From: JAICUY01 sp963716585
GTDB taxonomy: Bacteria; Chloroflexota; Limnocylindria; QHBO01
DNA: 64,000 bases
Direction of reading: 5' to 3'
NCBI GenBank assembly: GCA_963716585.1
Contig: CAVQTN010000002.1
Coordinates: forward strand, 1-64,000
In this document: positions 37,671 through 45,948 of the stretch, piece by piece
Numbering within the stretch: position 1 is the first letter of the stretch
Layout of the letters: each line of letters starts with the position of its first letter
Made by a program: the position numbers and the translations under genes
The notes under the pieces: generated by a model
Databases searched by the model: none
Seen by the model: the letters and a program-made list of their open reading frames with translations, nothing else
Told to the model about the DNA's origin: nothing

Positions 37671-39086
37671 CTAGCTGTGGCGCAGCCGAGCGGGCAGGAT
37701 CTGCAGCTCGTCGCGGTACTTCGCGACGGTCCGTCGGGCGAGAACAACCCCGTCAGCCAGGAGCAGCTCGGCGATTTCCTGGTCCGAGTACGGATTCGCC
37801 TCGTCCTCGGCGTCGATCATCCTGCGGATCTGGTCCTTGATCCCCAGCGAGGCGGTGAAGAAGTGGCTGAAGGGCACGACCTCGCCGGATGGGATCATCA
37901 CGTACTTGTCGGCGGTCGCCCGGCTGACCGTGGACTCGTGCATGCCGATCACCTCCCCAACCTCGGCCCGGGTCAGGGACACCAGGTGCTGGACGCCGTG
38001 TAACAGGTAGTCGCGCTGGCGATCGCACAGGCATTCGGCTATGCGCTGCATGGTCGCTCGCCGGCGGTTGATGTTGTCGATGAAGAACTTGGCGCGGCCG
38101 ACGTACTCTCGCACGTGCTGCTTCTCGTCCTCGGTCGCCTCCGCGCTGCGCAGCTGTGACGACAGGCTCGAATAGATGGGCGTCACACGCAGGCTGAAGC
38201 GCCGCGACTCGACGACCTCGACGAGGAGCTCACCGTCGACGACCCGGATGAGCACGTCCGGCCGGATGATGGTCCGGAGGCCACCCCCGCTCACGGCGGC
38301 GGTGAACGCCGAGGTCGGGTACGGGTGGAGGTTGGACTTCACGAATTCCCATGTCTCGACCACCGACTGGCTCTCGACCCCGATTCGCTGGCCGATCTCA
38401 CGGAACTTGCGCTCGCCCAGCTGCTGCAGGTGGTCGCGGACCACGACCTCGGCGATCGGGGGCACAGACACCTCGTCGTCCATCTCGCGCAGATAGGCGA
38501 TCTGCGCCAGCAGGCTCTCGGTGATGCTTCGTGAGCCGATGCCGATTGGCTCGAGGCCGCGCATCGCGGCGAGCACCTGCTCCACCTCCTCGAGTGTCGC
38601 ACCGGTGGCCGCCGCAATCGCCTCGTCGCTCTCGGTCAGGAAGCCGCTGCCGTCCAGCGCTCCGATGACGTAGTCGGCCACGCGGTGGAGCGCGGTCGGC
38701 AACAGGGCGTACAGGTTCCAGGTCAGGTGCTCGTCGAGCGTGAACTCGGCTTCGGCGCGCGCGATCAGGTCGAGCTCATCGGCTTCGTCGCGCAGACGCT
38801 GCTGAGAATCGGCGGGCAGCTCGTCGACGGCGGAATCGGCCGGGTCGCCCTCGCTGGCCTTGCGAGGCATGCACTCGGTGCAGTAGTTGCCGCTGATCGG
38901 CGAGCCGCAGATTGGGCAGCTCGCCAGCTCCTCCATCTCGAGGGCGGGGTTCTCTTCGAGCTCCTGGCTGATCGCCTCCTGCAGCTCGACGGAGCTCATC
39001 TGCAGGATGTAGTTGGCGGCGATCTGCTTGGGCGTGACCTTGAGGTGCATCGCCGGCTGCAGCTGCTGCTTGAGATCGAGCGACAT
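37671..39086 (-). CDS. rpoN: RNA polymerase sigma-54 factor with a zinc-ribbon insertion
   Basis: The 471-residue protein has region I (LQMSSVELQEAISQELEENP, residues 28-47), the core-binding domain, the helix-turn-helix region and the RpoN box (ARRTVAKYRDEL) near the C-terminus. It recognises -24/-12 promoters and needs an AAA+ activator. Right after region I it carries CPICGSPISGNYCTECM, a CxxC-x9-CxxC pattern typical of a zinc ribbon and not part of standard RpoN. No activator is in the window. A TATAAT box at 39134-39139 lies upstream. The start ATG has GAGGAG upstream. Confidence 0.92.
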   Translation of the reverse strand: MSLDLKQQLQPAMHLKVTPKQIAANYILQMSSVELQEAISQELEENPALEMEELASCPICGSPISGNYCTECMPRKASEGDPADSAVDELPADSQQRLRDEADELDLIARAEAEFTLDEHLTWNLYALLPTALHRVADYVIGALDGSGFLTESDEAIAAATGATLEEVEQVLAAMRGLEPIGIGSRSITESLLAQIAYLREMDDEVSVPPIAEVVVRDHLQQLGERKFREIGQRIGVESQSVVETWEFVKSNLHPYPTSAFTAAVSGGGLRTIIRPDVLIRVVDGELLVEVVESRRFSLRVTPIYSSLSSQLRSAEATEDEKQHVREYVGRAKFFIDNINRRRATMQRIAECLCDRQRDYLLHGVQHLVSLTRAEVGEVIGMHESTVSRATADKYVMIPSGEVVPFSHFFTASLGIKDQIRRMIDAEDEANPYSDQEIAELLLADGVVLARRTVAKYRDELQILPARLRHS

Positions 39087-39133
39087 GGCTCCTCAGGTCT
39101 GGAACGAAACGGCCCTGACGGGCCGGTTGCCCG

Positions 39134-39139
39134 ATTATA
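39134..39139 (-). promoter_or_regulatory. -10 element upstream of rpoN
   Basis: A perfect TATAAT on the minus strand, 47 bases before the rpoN ATG. The -35 region at 17 bases is poor. Confidence 0.45.
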
Positions 39140-39152
39140 GGCTGGCGACCGC

Positions 39153-39815
39153 TCAGTCCCCGCGAGGGACCGAGAGCGATCCCGGAGCGTTGATGCGTCG
39201 GACGCCCGGCAGCCCGGCACCGTAGCTCAGCAGGCTGTAGCCCGCGGGGTCCTGCGCCACGCGCCGCCGGTAGTCACGCATCGGCCATGCCAGCAGTGCT
39301 GCGATCCGCAGGCGGTTGACGTGGTTGTGCGCGACCACGATGGCGCAACGCGCCCGGTCATCGGCGAGCCAGGCCTCGACCGCGTGGAAGACCGGGAAGC
39401 TGCGTCGCGCCACGTCCTCGCCGCTCTCGCCCCCGGGACAGCGCGTGTGGTACGGATCGGCCACCCAGGCGCGGCGCAGCTCGGGGTCGCGGGCTCGGCA
39501 TTCATCGGCCGTCAGACCGTCCCAGGCACCGTAGTCGAGCTCCAGGAGATCCGGCTCGACCTCGACCGACTCCGGGGGAAGCCCCAGCGCACGCCCCACC
39601 GGAGCGATCGTCTGGCGGCAGCGCAGCGCCGGGCTGCTGAACAGCCGGATCTCGTCGTGCGGCAGCTCGGTCAGCTCTGCGACGAGCGTTCGCGCCAGGT
39701 CGTCCGCGACGGTCACGCCCTCGGCGGCCAGGGGCGGGTCATCCGAGCGGCCGAGGTTGCGACCGCCCGCGCTCGCCGCGGTGATCGAGTGCCGAACCAG
39801 CACCAGGCTGCCCAT
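39153..39815 (-). CDS. Histidine phosphatase family protein
   Basis: The 220-residue protein is of the phosphoglycerate-mutase-like phosphatase family. The catalytic histidine is in LVRHSITAAS (RHG variant RHS), the second is in VVAHNHVNRLRIAALL, and the acid region is ELDYGAWDG. The RHS form occurs in some active members. The natural substrate cannot be told. The ATG at 39815 lies six bases after a TAGACT box (39822-39827), so the mRNA is probably leaderless and starts at or next to the A of the ATG. Confidence 0.85.
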   Translation of the reverse strand: MGSLVLVRHSITAASAGGRNLGRSDDPPLAAEGVTVADDLARTLVAELTELPHDEIRLFSSPALRCRQTIAPVGRALGLPPESVEVEPDLLELDYGAWDGLTADECRARDPELRRAWVADPYHTRCPGGESGEDVARRSFPVFHAVEAWLADDRARCAIVVAHNHVNRLRIAALLAWPMRDYRRRVAQDPAGYSLLSYGAGLPGVRRINAPGSLSVPRGD

Positions 39816-39821
39816 CGCCGG

Positions 39822-39827
39822 AGTCTA
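39822..39827 (-). promoter_or_regulatory. -10 element giving a leaderless histidine phosphatase mRNA
   Basis: TAGACT on the minus strand ends six bases before the ATG. Transcription normally begins about seven bases past a -10 box, so the first transcribed base would be the start codon. Confidence 0.55.
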
Positions 39828-39895
39828 GCCTCGACCGACGCATGGCGTGGAGTATGCTACCGGCCGCCTGAGTCCCATCGCCCCACGGAGCGCCG

Positions 39896-40639
39896 ATGAC
39901 CTACGCCCCCAACGAAGCCACCGGTGACGCCACGCCCGCGGACAGCGAGCGACCGGCGCGCCGAAGCCTCGGCTGCGCGTTCGAAATCATCGAAACGCTC
40001 GTCCTCACCCTCGTCATCTACCTGCTCATCCACAACTTCGTCGCCCAGCCGTTCGAGGTGCAGCAGGAATCGATGCTGCCCACCATCACCCCCAGCGACT
40101 ACGTGCTGATCGAGAAGGTCACGCCGCGCTTCGGCGATTACCAGCGGGGCGACGTGATCGTGTTCAATCCCCCGTCAGGCTACGAGCAGGGCGGCATCCC
40201 ATTCATCAAGCGCATCATCGGGCTGCCCGGCGACAGCGTGCAGCTGGAGAACGGCCGTGTGCTGATCACCCCGCCGGGCGGCACGACGGTGCGCATCGAC
40301 GAGCCCTACATCGCGCGCACCGCCGATGGCCGGCCGGTCCCCACCCAGAACCAGGCGCCGGAGCCGCAGACCGAGTGGACGGTGCCGGCGGGCAGCTACT
40401 TCGTGATGGGTGACAACCGGATGCAGAGCGAGGACTCGCGGCGCTTCGGGCCGATCGGGCATGACGCCATCATCGGCCGCGCCTGGCTGCGCTACTTCCC
40501 GCTGGATCGCATCGGGTTCGTCCAGCGGCCGAGCTATGCCGGCCTCACCTCGCAGCCGCAGAGCTCGCCCGCCAGCAGCGCGGTTTCGACCGCGCGATGG
40601 TCGGCTGGGCCGTCGAGGACCGCGGCGGGAGCTGGCTGA
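39896..40639 (+). CDS. lepB: Signal peptidase I
   Basis: LepB cleaves signal peptides outside the membrane. The 247-residue protein has one N-terminal membrane helix (IETLVLTLVIYLLIHNFVAQ), the catalytic serine in QQESMLPT (residue near 59), the catalytic lysine in FIKRIIGLPGD, and the GDNR box (VMGDNRMQSEDSR). The C-terminal 25 residues are Ser/Ala-rich. ACGGAGCG five bases before the ATG is a plausible ribosome site, and TATGCT at 39853-39858 a plausible -10. It converges on ndk with no gap. Confidence 0.94.
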   Translation: MTYAPNEATGDATPADSERPARRSLGCAFEIIETLVLTLVIYLLIHNFVAQPFEVQQESMLPTITPSDYVLIEKVTPRFGDYQRGDVIVFNPPSGYEQGGIPFIKRIIGLPGDSVQLENGRVLITPPGGTTVRIDEPYIARTADGRPVPTQNQAPEPQTEWTVPAGSYFVMGDNRMQSEDSRRFGPIGHDAIIGRAWLRYFPLDRIGFVQRPSYAGLTSQPQSSPASSAVSTARWSAGPSRTAAGAG

Positions 40640-41095
40640 CTAGTCCTCGGAGACGATCCAGGCGTCGACGTCGCGACGGTAGTCGAGCAGCTGGTCCGCC
40701 CCGAACCACAGGTCGAGCTCCTGGGCCGAGGTCTCCGGGGCATCGGAGGCGTGGATCAGGTTCCGCAGCGCGCTGAGCCCAAGATCACCGCGGATGGTCC
40801 CGGCGTCGGCCTCGTTCGGCATGGTCTTGCCCACCAGGCGCCGGACCGTGGCGATCGCATCGGGCCCCTCGAGGGCGACCGCGGCGACGGGGCCCGAGGT
40901 GATGAACGTGACGAGGCCCGCATAGAACGGCTTGCCCGCGTGGATCGCATAGTGCTGCTCGGCCATCCGGCGCGGCACCGTGAGCAGCCGAAGGCCGACG
41001 ACCTTGAGGCCCTTGCGCTCGAAGCGGGCCAGGACCTCGCCGATGAGGCCGCGCTGCACGCCGTCAGGCTTGACGAGCACCAGGGTTCGTTGCAT
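40640..41095 (-). CDS. ndk: Nucleoside diphosphate kinase
   Basis: Ndk balances nucleoside triphosphates through a phosphohistidine intermediate. The 151-residue protein has LVLVKPDGVQRGLIG at the N-terminus and the active-site histidine in LRNLIHASDAPETSAQE (family NxxHGSDS). The start ATG lies 26 bases after the end of the TPR-like gene. It ends one base from the lepB stop on the opposite strand. Confidence 0.95.
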   Translation of the reverse strand: MQRTLVLVKPDGVQRGLIGEVLARFERKGLKVVGLRLLTVPRRMAEQHYAIHAGKPFYAGLVTFITSGPVAAVALEGPDAIATVRRLVGKTMPNEADAGTIRGDLGLSALRNLIHASDAPETSAQELDLWFGADQLLDYRRDVDAWIVSED

Positions 41096-41121
41096 GCCGC
41101 TCCTTGGGGTCTGAAAAGGTC

Positions 41122-41916
41122 TCAGGCTCGAGCGGCGCGGTCGTAGGCAGCCGATGATTCGGCCTGCCGGCCGGCGGCCCGCAACAGGTCGCCGTAGAGT
41201 AGCAGACGTCCGGCCGACGGCTCATGCGCGAGGGTCGGCTCGATGAGCGCCACGCCCTCGGGGCCGATGCGCGGATCGAGGCGCAGCGCCACACCGAGCT
41301 CGCGGTCGCCCAGGTCCTCGGCGGCGGCGGCATACGCCTCCCGGGCCGACTCGAGGCGCGCATGGGCGGCCGCGGTACGGCCAGGCTCCTGCTCGGTGCT
41401 CGCCGTGACGCGCGGGGCGGCGCGGGCCGCCCTGGGACGCAGCGATGCCGGCAATGGCCAGCCGAGGCGGGTTGCCACGCCGCCGCGCAGGCGCCACGCC
41501 TCGTCCACGCCGACCGAACCGAGGACGCGTTCCATGAGCGCCGCGGCACGATCCGGCTCCCCGGAGGCAGCCGATGCCTCGGCCTCGATAAGGAGCACCA
41601 GCGGACGGCGCCGCTCCAGGCTCGAGCCGCGGATGGCTTCGAGCGCGACGCCGGCGGCGCGTGGCCGCTGCTGGCGCCAGAGTGCCTCGGCCAGCAGCCC
41701 ACGCGCGACATCGGCCTCCTCCATGGCACCCGGGCCCTCCAGCTCGAGCCGCGCGATCCGGCGCCGAAGCGTCGCCTCGGCGAGTGCCGGCAGTCCCGAG
41801 GCCATCTGCGTGCGCGCCAGGGCCAGGTCGTCCGGGATCAGGTCGACGAGATATTCCTCGCCGGCCTCGTCGCTGAGCGGCGCGTCCGCACCTGGCTGGG
41901 CGTCGGTTCCGCTCAT
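41122..41916 (-). CDS. Protein of unknown function, Ala/Arg-rich helical (TPR-like)
   Basis: The 264-residue protein is rich in Ala, Arg, Leu and Glu and appears all-helical. Helix pairs such as TQMASGLPALAEATLRRRI and ARGLLAEALWRQQRPRAAGV resemble TPR units, as does the last 30 residues (AGRLLLYGDLLRAAGRQAES). I cannot name a family. The ATG overlaps the stop of the M16 peptidase gene by four bases, so it is the third gene of a translationally coupled set (unknown-M16-TPR-like), with ndk next. Confidence 0.6.
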   Translation of the reverse strand: MSGTDAQPGADAPLSDEAGEEYLVDLIPDDLALARTQMASGLPALAEATLRRRIARLELEGPGAMEEADVARGLLAEALWRQQRPRAAGVALEAIRGSSLERRRPLVLLIEAEASAASGEPDRAAALMERVLGSVGVDEAWRLRGGVATRLGWPLPASLRPRAARAAPRVTASTEQEPGRTAAAHARLESAREAYAAAAEDLGDRELGVALRLDPRIGPEGVALIEPTLAHEPSAGRLLLYGDLLRAAGRQAESSAAYDRAARA

Positions 41917-43244
41917 CCGGCGAGCGCCCGCTCGAAGCGGCGCGCCGACTTGAAGGGTCCGAGCACCGCCAGGCGCGCGTGCTGCGGGGCAAGGAACCGC
42001 CGTGCCACGCGCAGCATGTCGTCGGGCGTCACCGACTCGAGGCGCTCGACGACCTCCTCGACGGTCATGATCCGGGGCAGCAGGCTCTCGCCGCTGCCGA
42101 GCCACGAGGCGACCGCACCCGTCTCCTCCATGCGCAGCTCCAGGCGGCCACGGGTGTAGGCCAGCGCGCGATCGAGCTCGGCGCCGCTGATCGGCTCCTG
42201 GACGACGCGCTCCAGCTGGTCTCTTATGGCGACCACGACGCGCTGCGCCTGGTCGGGATCGAAGCCGGCATGCACCCCGAACGTGCCGCAATCCGCATAG
42301 GTCGACGCGAAGGTCGAGACGTCGTAGGTCAGCGAGCGTCGCTCCCGCAGCTCCAGGAAGAGGCGGCTGCTCATCCCATCGCCGAGCACGGCACCAAGCA
42401 GGTCGAGCGCCCAACGGTCGGGGTCATCGCGCGAGCTGCCGGGCATGCCCAGGCACAGGTTGCCCTGCGACAGGCGGCGATGCACCACCCGTACCCCACC
42501 CGCCTGGCCAAGCTCGGGAGCGTGCAGCCCGGGCAGGGGGATGGGTGAGCCGTCGCCAGCCGCCGCATCTGCCAGCCAGTCGCGCGTCTGGTCGTCCCAC
42601 CAGCCGGCCGCGGCGCGCAGCACCTCCTCGTGATCGATCGCGCCGGCGACCGCCAGCACGAGATGTGGGGGTCGATACCAGCGCCGCCAGTGCGCTGCCG
42701 TCGAGGCACGCGTTGCGCGCCGCACGCTGCGCGGCGTCCCGGCGATCTCGCGGCCCAGTGGGTGACCGCCGAACAGCAGTTCATCGAAGAGGGTGAACAC
42801 ATGGTCGCTGGGCGAGTCGACGTACATGCGGATCTCGTCGATGATCACCGGCTTCTCGGCAACGAGGTCGGACCTGCGCAGCAGCGGACGCAGGGCGAGC
42901 TCGGCGACAACCTCCAGGCCGCGCGCCGCCTGGGCGCGGGGCACCCGCGAGGAGTAGACGGTCAGCTCGCGATCGGTCGACGCGTTGACGCTGCCGCCGC
43001 TGCCCTCGATGACCTCGGACAGCCCGCCCGCCTCCGGGTAGCCGCGCGTGCCCTTGAAGACGAGATGCTCGAGCAGGTGGGACAGGCCTGCCTGCTCCTC
43101 GTTCTCATGGCGGGAGCCGACGCCCACGAACAGAGCGACCGACACCGAACGTGCGGTCGGCATCGACTGGGTCAGCACGCGCATCCCGTTGGGAAGGACG
43201 GTGCGCTCGAAGGCCTGTCCGACGGCCGCCAGGCCGAGGCTCAC
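41913..43244 (-). CDS. M16 family zinc metallopeptidase
   Basis: The 443-residue protein has the inverted zinc motif HLLEH (in AGLSHLLEHLVFKGT, near residue 55) with the distal glutamate in the following ELTVYSSRVP helix region. It shows the two-domain M16B organisation, with the C-terminal inactive-type half (LDLLGAVLGDGMSSRLFLELRE). Bacterial M16B enzymes degrade small peptides or presequence-like substrates. The GTG/ATG start overlaps the stop of the upstream unknown gene by four bases. Confidence 0.9.
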   Translation of the reverse strand: MSLGLAAVGQAFERTVLPNGMRVLTQSMPTARSVSVALFVGVGSRHENEEQAGLSHLLEHLVFKGTRGYPEAGGLSEVIEGSGGSVNASTDRELTVYSSRVPRAQAARGLEVVAELALRPLLRRSDLVAEKPVIIDEIRMYVDSPSDHVFTLFDELLFGGHPLGREIAGTPRSVRRATRASTAAHWRRWYRPPHLVLAVAGAIDHEEVLRAAAGWWDDQTRDWLADAAAGDGSPIPLPGLHAPELGQAGGVRVVHRRLSQGNLCLGMPGSSRDDPDRWALDLLGAVLGDGMSSRLFLELRERRSLTYDVSTFASTYADCGTFGVHAGFDPDQAQRVVVAIRDQLERVVQEPISGAELDRALAYTRGRLELRMEETGAVASWLGSGESLLPRIMTVEEVVERLESVTPDDMLRVARRFLAPQHARLAVLGPFKSARRFERALAG

Positions 43245-43726
43245 CTCGGCGCGTCCTCGTCCTCATCGGTCGCATCCGAGGAGTCCGACGACATGCTGAG
43301 CTCCATCTGGATGAAGCGCAGGTCCCGCGCGAGCTCCTCCGCGTTGCGTGGCAGGGGGCGCCCGTTGGGCTGTAGCTCCTCGTCCTCGCCAGTCCGCGGC
43401 GCGCTGGCGGCGAACTCGATCTGCACCCGCTCGCTGCCGATCACCAGCGTGTAGACCAGCAGCTGCTCCGAGGTCGTGTCGAACTGCAGGTAGTCGAACG
43501 AGTCGAGGTTGAGGCAGATGGCCAGCGGCGTGAAGTAGCTCGCGACCTCCGGATGGTCGACCACCAGCCGCTCGACCCAGCCCGTTCCGCTGCTCGCTGC
43601 CTGGTTGCCGCGGTAGTAGGTGTACGTCACGGTCTGCTTGAGCAGCGGACGCAGGATGTTGTAGATGTCGCTGCGATTGGTGACGACGCCGGTGTTGATG
43701 TAGAGCTTGGCGCGCGCCTCGGACAT
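43241..43726 (-). CDS. Conserved-looking protein of unknown function next to M16 peptidase
   Basis: The 161-residue protein starts MSEARAKLYINTGVVTNRSD and has a mixed alpha/beta composition with a core YYRGNQ, YFTPLAICLNLDSFDYLQF, VYTLVIGSERVQIEF. The tail is acidic and disordered. No family is recognised. It heads the M16 operon, and a TGCTAGACT extended -10 box lies at 43766-43774, about 40 bases upstream. Confidence 0.65.
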   Translation of the reverse strand: MSEARAKLYINTGVVTNRSDIYNILRPLLKQTVTYTYYRGNQAASSGTGWVERLVVDHPEVASYFTPLAICLNLDSFDYLQFDTTSEQLLVYTLVIGSERVQIEFAASAPRTGEDEELQPNGRPLPRNAEELARDLRFIQMELSMSSDSSDATDEDEDAPR

Positions 43727-43765
43727 CAGGGCACTCTCAGCGTTGGGGGGCGATGATCGTCGGCG

Positions 43766-43774
43766 AGTCTAGCA
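43766..43774 (-). promoter_or_regulatory. Extended -10 element of the M16 operon
   Basis: The minus strand reads TGCTAGACT, identical to the boxes at 23861 and 24419. The expected start near 43759 leaves a leader of about 33 bases. Confidence 0.5.
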
Positions 43775-43811
43775 CCAGACCGATGCCGTCTGGAGCGCGC
43801 CGGCCTGCTGC

Positions 43812-43817
43812 TAGGAT
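43812..43817 (+). promoter_or_regulatory. -10 element giving a leaderless coaX mRNA
   Basis: TGCTAGGAT (extended -10, hexamer at 43812-43817) ends seven bases before the GTG at 43825, so transcription would begin at or next to the start codon. No ribosome site precedes that GTG. Confidence 0.55.
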
Positions 43818-43824
43818 AGCCCGC

Positions 43825-44658
43825 GTGCAGCTGCTCGCCGTCGACATCGGCAACACCAATATCACGCTCGGGCTGTTCGACGGCGAGGAGCTCGTCGGCT
43901 CGTGGCGCGCGACCACCCTGCCAGGCGCAACCGAGGATGAGCTCGCCGCGTTGACGGCCGCGCTGCTGGCACTCGACGGCCACGCGCTCGACGAGCTCGA
44001 GGCGGTTGCCGTGGCCAGCGTCGTCCCGCCGCTGACCGCTACGTTCAGCCGCTTCGTCGACGAGCGGCTCGGCATCGCACCACTGTCCGTGGACGCGTCG
44101 GCGCTGGGAGGCGTGCTCGAGATCCGGATCGACCGGCCAGCCGAGGCCGGCGCCGACCGGCTGATCAACGCGCTGGCGGCACGCATCGAGGTCGGCGGCC
44201 CGGCGATCGTCGTCGACCTGGGCACCAGCACGAATTTCGATGTCGTGGCGGCGGATGGCGCCTACATCGGCGGTGCCATCGCCCCGGGACTGGGGCTCTC
44301 GCTTGAAGCGTTGGTCGGCCATGCCAGCAAGCTGCCGCGGATCGACCTGCAGCGGCCGCCGCATGCCATCGGCACCACTACCGTGCACGCCATGCAGAGC
44401 GGAACCGTGCTGGGCTACATCGGGCTGGTCAGCGGCCTGCTGACCGCACTGCGCGGTGAGCTCATCGAGCTGTCGCCGCCGGGTGCTCGGGTCACGGTGC
44501 TGGCCACGGGCGGTCATACGCATCAGCCGTGGCTCCGCGAGGTCCCGGGCATCGACCGCATCGAGCCGGACCTCACGCTGCGCGGCATTCGCCACGCCTG
44601 GCAGGCGCTGCGACGGGGGGCCGCCGAGCGGCCGCGCGCCGGCGAGGCCAGGCGATGA
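43825..44658 (+). CDS. coaX: Type III pantothenate kinase
   Basis: CoaX phosphorylates pantothenate, the first step to coenzyme A. The 277-residue protein has the ASKHA-fold phosphate 1 motif (LLAVDIGNTNITLGLFDGE), the adenosine and pantothenate region (AGADRLINALAA), and DLGTSTNFDVV (phosphate 2). GGAIAPGLGLSLEAL and LATGGHT complete the family pattern. The GTG start at 43825 is chosen because residue 3 onward matches the family N-terminus. It overlaps coaBC by four bases in the CoA operon coaX-coaBC-panC-like. Confidence 0.93.
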   Translation: MQLLAVDIGNTNITLGLFDGEELVGSWRATTLPGATEDELAALTAALLALDGHALDELEAVAVASVVPPLTATFSRFVDERLGIAPLSVDASALGGVLEIRIDRPAEAGADRLINALAARIEVGGPAIVVDLGTSTNFDVVAADGAYIGGAIAPGLGLSLEALVGHASKLPRIDLQRPPHAIGTTTVHAMQSGTVLGYIGLVSGLLTALRGELIELSPPGARVTVLATGGHTHQPWLREVPGIDRIEPDLTLRGIRHAWQALRRGAAERPRAGEARR

Positions 44659-45938
44659 GCGACGGGCCGGCCACGCCCTCGCTCGCCGGGCGCCGGCTGG
44701 TCGTGGGCATCACCGGCAGCATCGCCGCCTACAAGGCGGTGCTGGTCGTGCGACGCCTGTTGGCCGCGGGCGCCATCGTCGACGTCGCCATGACCCCGGC
44801 CGCCACCCGCTTCGTCGGGGCGCTGACCCTGGCATCGCTCACCCACCGGCCGGTGCTGACCAACGTGATGGAGCTCGACGCCGAGCAGCAGATCGCCCAC
44901 ATCGAGCTGGCCGAGGGCGCCGATGCGATCGTCATCGCTCCGGCGACCGCCAACGTCCTGGCCGAGCTCGCCGCCGGGCTGGTCCACGACGCCGTCACCG
45001 CCATCGCGTGTGCCAGCCGCGCGCCGGTCCTGCTGGCGCCGGCGATGGATGCCGGCATGTGGACCCACCCCGCCACGCAGCGCAATGTCGCCACGCTGCG
45101 CGAGTTCGGCTACCTGATCGTCGAGCCGGAGGTGGGCATGCTGGCCAGCGGCCTGACGGGGATCGGGCGCCTCGCCGAGCCGTCGAGCATCGTTGAGGCC
45201 ATCGAGCGGCTGTTCGCCCGTTCCGGCGACCTGGAGGGCGTGCGGGTCGTCGTCAGCGCCGGCGGGACGCGCGAGCCGATCGACCCGGTGCGCTTCATCG
45301 GCAACCGCAGCAGCGGCAAGATGGGCGTGGCCATCGCCGAGGCCGCTCGCGACCGGGGCGCTTCGGTCACGCTGGTCGCCGGTGCCATGAGCGTCACTGC
45401 GCCGCGTGGTGTGACGCTGGTCGAGGCGCTGACCGCCGCCAGCATGCGCGAGGCGATCATCCGTGCCGCGCCACAGGCCGATGTGCTGGTGATGGCCGCC
45501 GCCGTCGCCGATTTCGCCCCGGTGCGTGCCGCCAGCCGCAAGATCAAGCGCGACGGATCGGCCATGAACGTGGAGCTGGTGCCGAACCCGGACATCGTCG
45601 CCGAGGTGGGCGAGATGCCCGACGCTGTCCGGCCGTTTCTCATCGGCTTCGCCGCCGAGAGCGGCGACCTCGAGGCCAACGCCACGGGCAAGCTGCGCGA
45701 CAAGGGGCTCGACCTGATCGTGGGCAACGTCGTTGGCGGGCCGTTCGACGCCATCGGCTCCGACGAGAACAAGGTCACCGTGTTCGGCGTCGAGGGAGCC
45801 CTGACGGACTGGCCGATGCTGCCCAAGCGGCAGGTCGCCGAGCGCCTGTGGGACCTGATCGCGGACCGATACCGGAAAGCGCGCAGCGAGACGGCATCAG
45901 GAACGCGGCGGACGGGGCGAGGTCGCAGCCGCGGGTGA
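44655..45938 (+). CDS. coaBC: Bifunctional phosphopantothenoylcysteine decarboxylase/synthetase
   Basis: The 427-residue fusion performs two steps of CoA synthesis. Residues 1-190 are CoaC, the FMN-dependent decarboxylase (VVGITGSIAAYKAV, then APAMDAGMW with the catalytic PXMNXXMW-like motif read here as PAMDAGMW). Residues 195-410 are CoaB, the CTP-dependent ligase (VSAGGTREPIDPVRFIGNRS, then KIKRD). In CoaC the usual Asn of PXMNXXMW is Asp; this residue is catalytic in family members, so it deserves checking. The ATG overlaps the coaX stop. Confidence 0.92.
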   Translation: MSDGPATPSLAGRRLVVGITGSIAAYKAVLVVRRLLAAGAIVDVAMTPAATRFVGALTLASLTHRPVLTNVMELDAEQQIAHIELAEGADAIVIAPATANVLAELAAGLVHDAVTAIACASRAPVLLAPAMDAGMWTHPATQRNVATLREFGYLIVEPEVGMLASGLTGIGRLAEPSSIVEAIERLFARSGDLEGVRVVVSAGGTREPIDPVRFIGNRSSGKMGVAIAEAARDRGASVTLVAGAMSVTAPRGVTLVEALTAASMREAIIRAAPQADVLVMAAAVADFAPVRAASRKIKRDGSAMNVELVPNPDIVAEVGEMPDAVRPFLIGFAAESGDLEANATGKLRDKGLDLIVGNVVGGPFDAIGSDENKVTVFGVEGALTDWPMLPKRQVAERLWDLIADRYRKARSETASGTRRTGRGRSRG

Positions 45939-45948
45939 TCGCGCGCCG

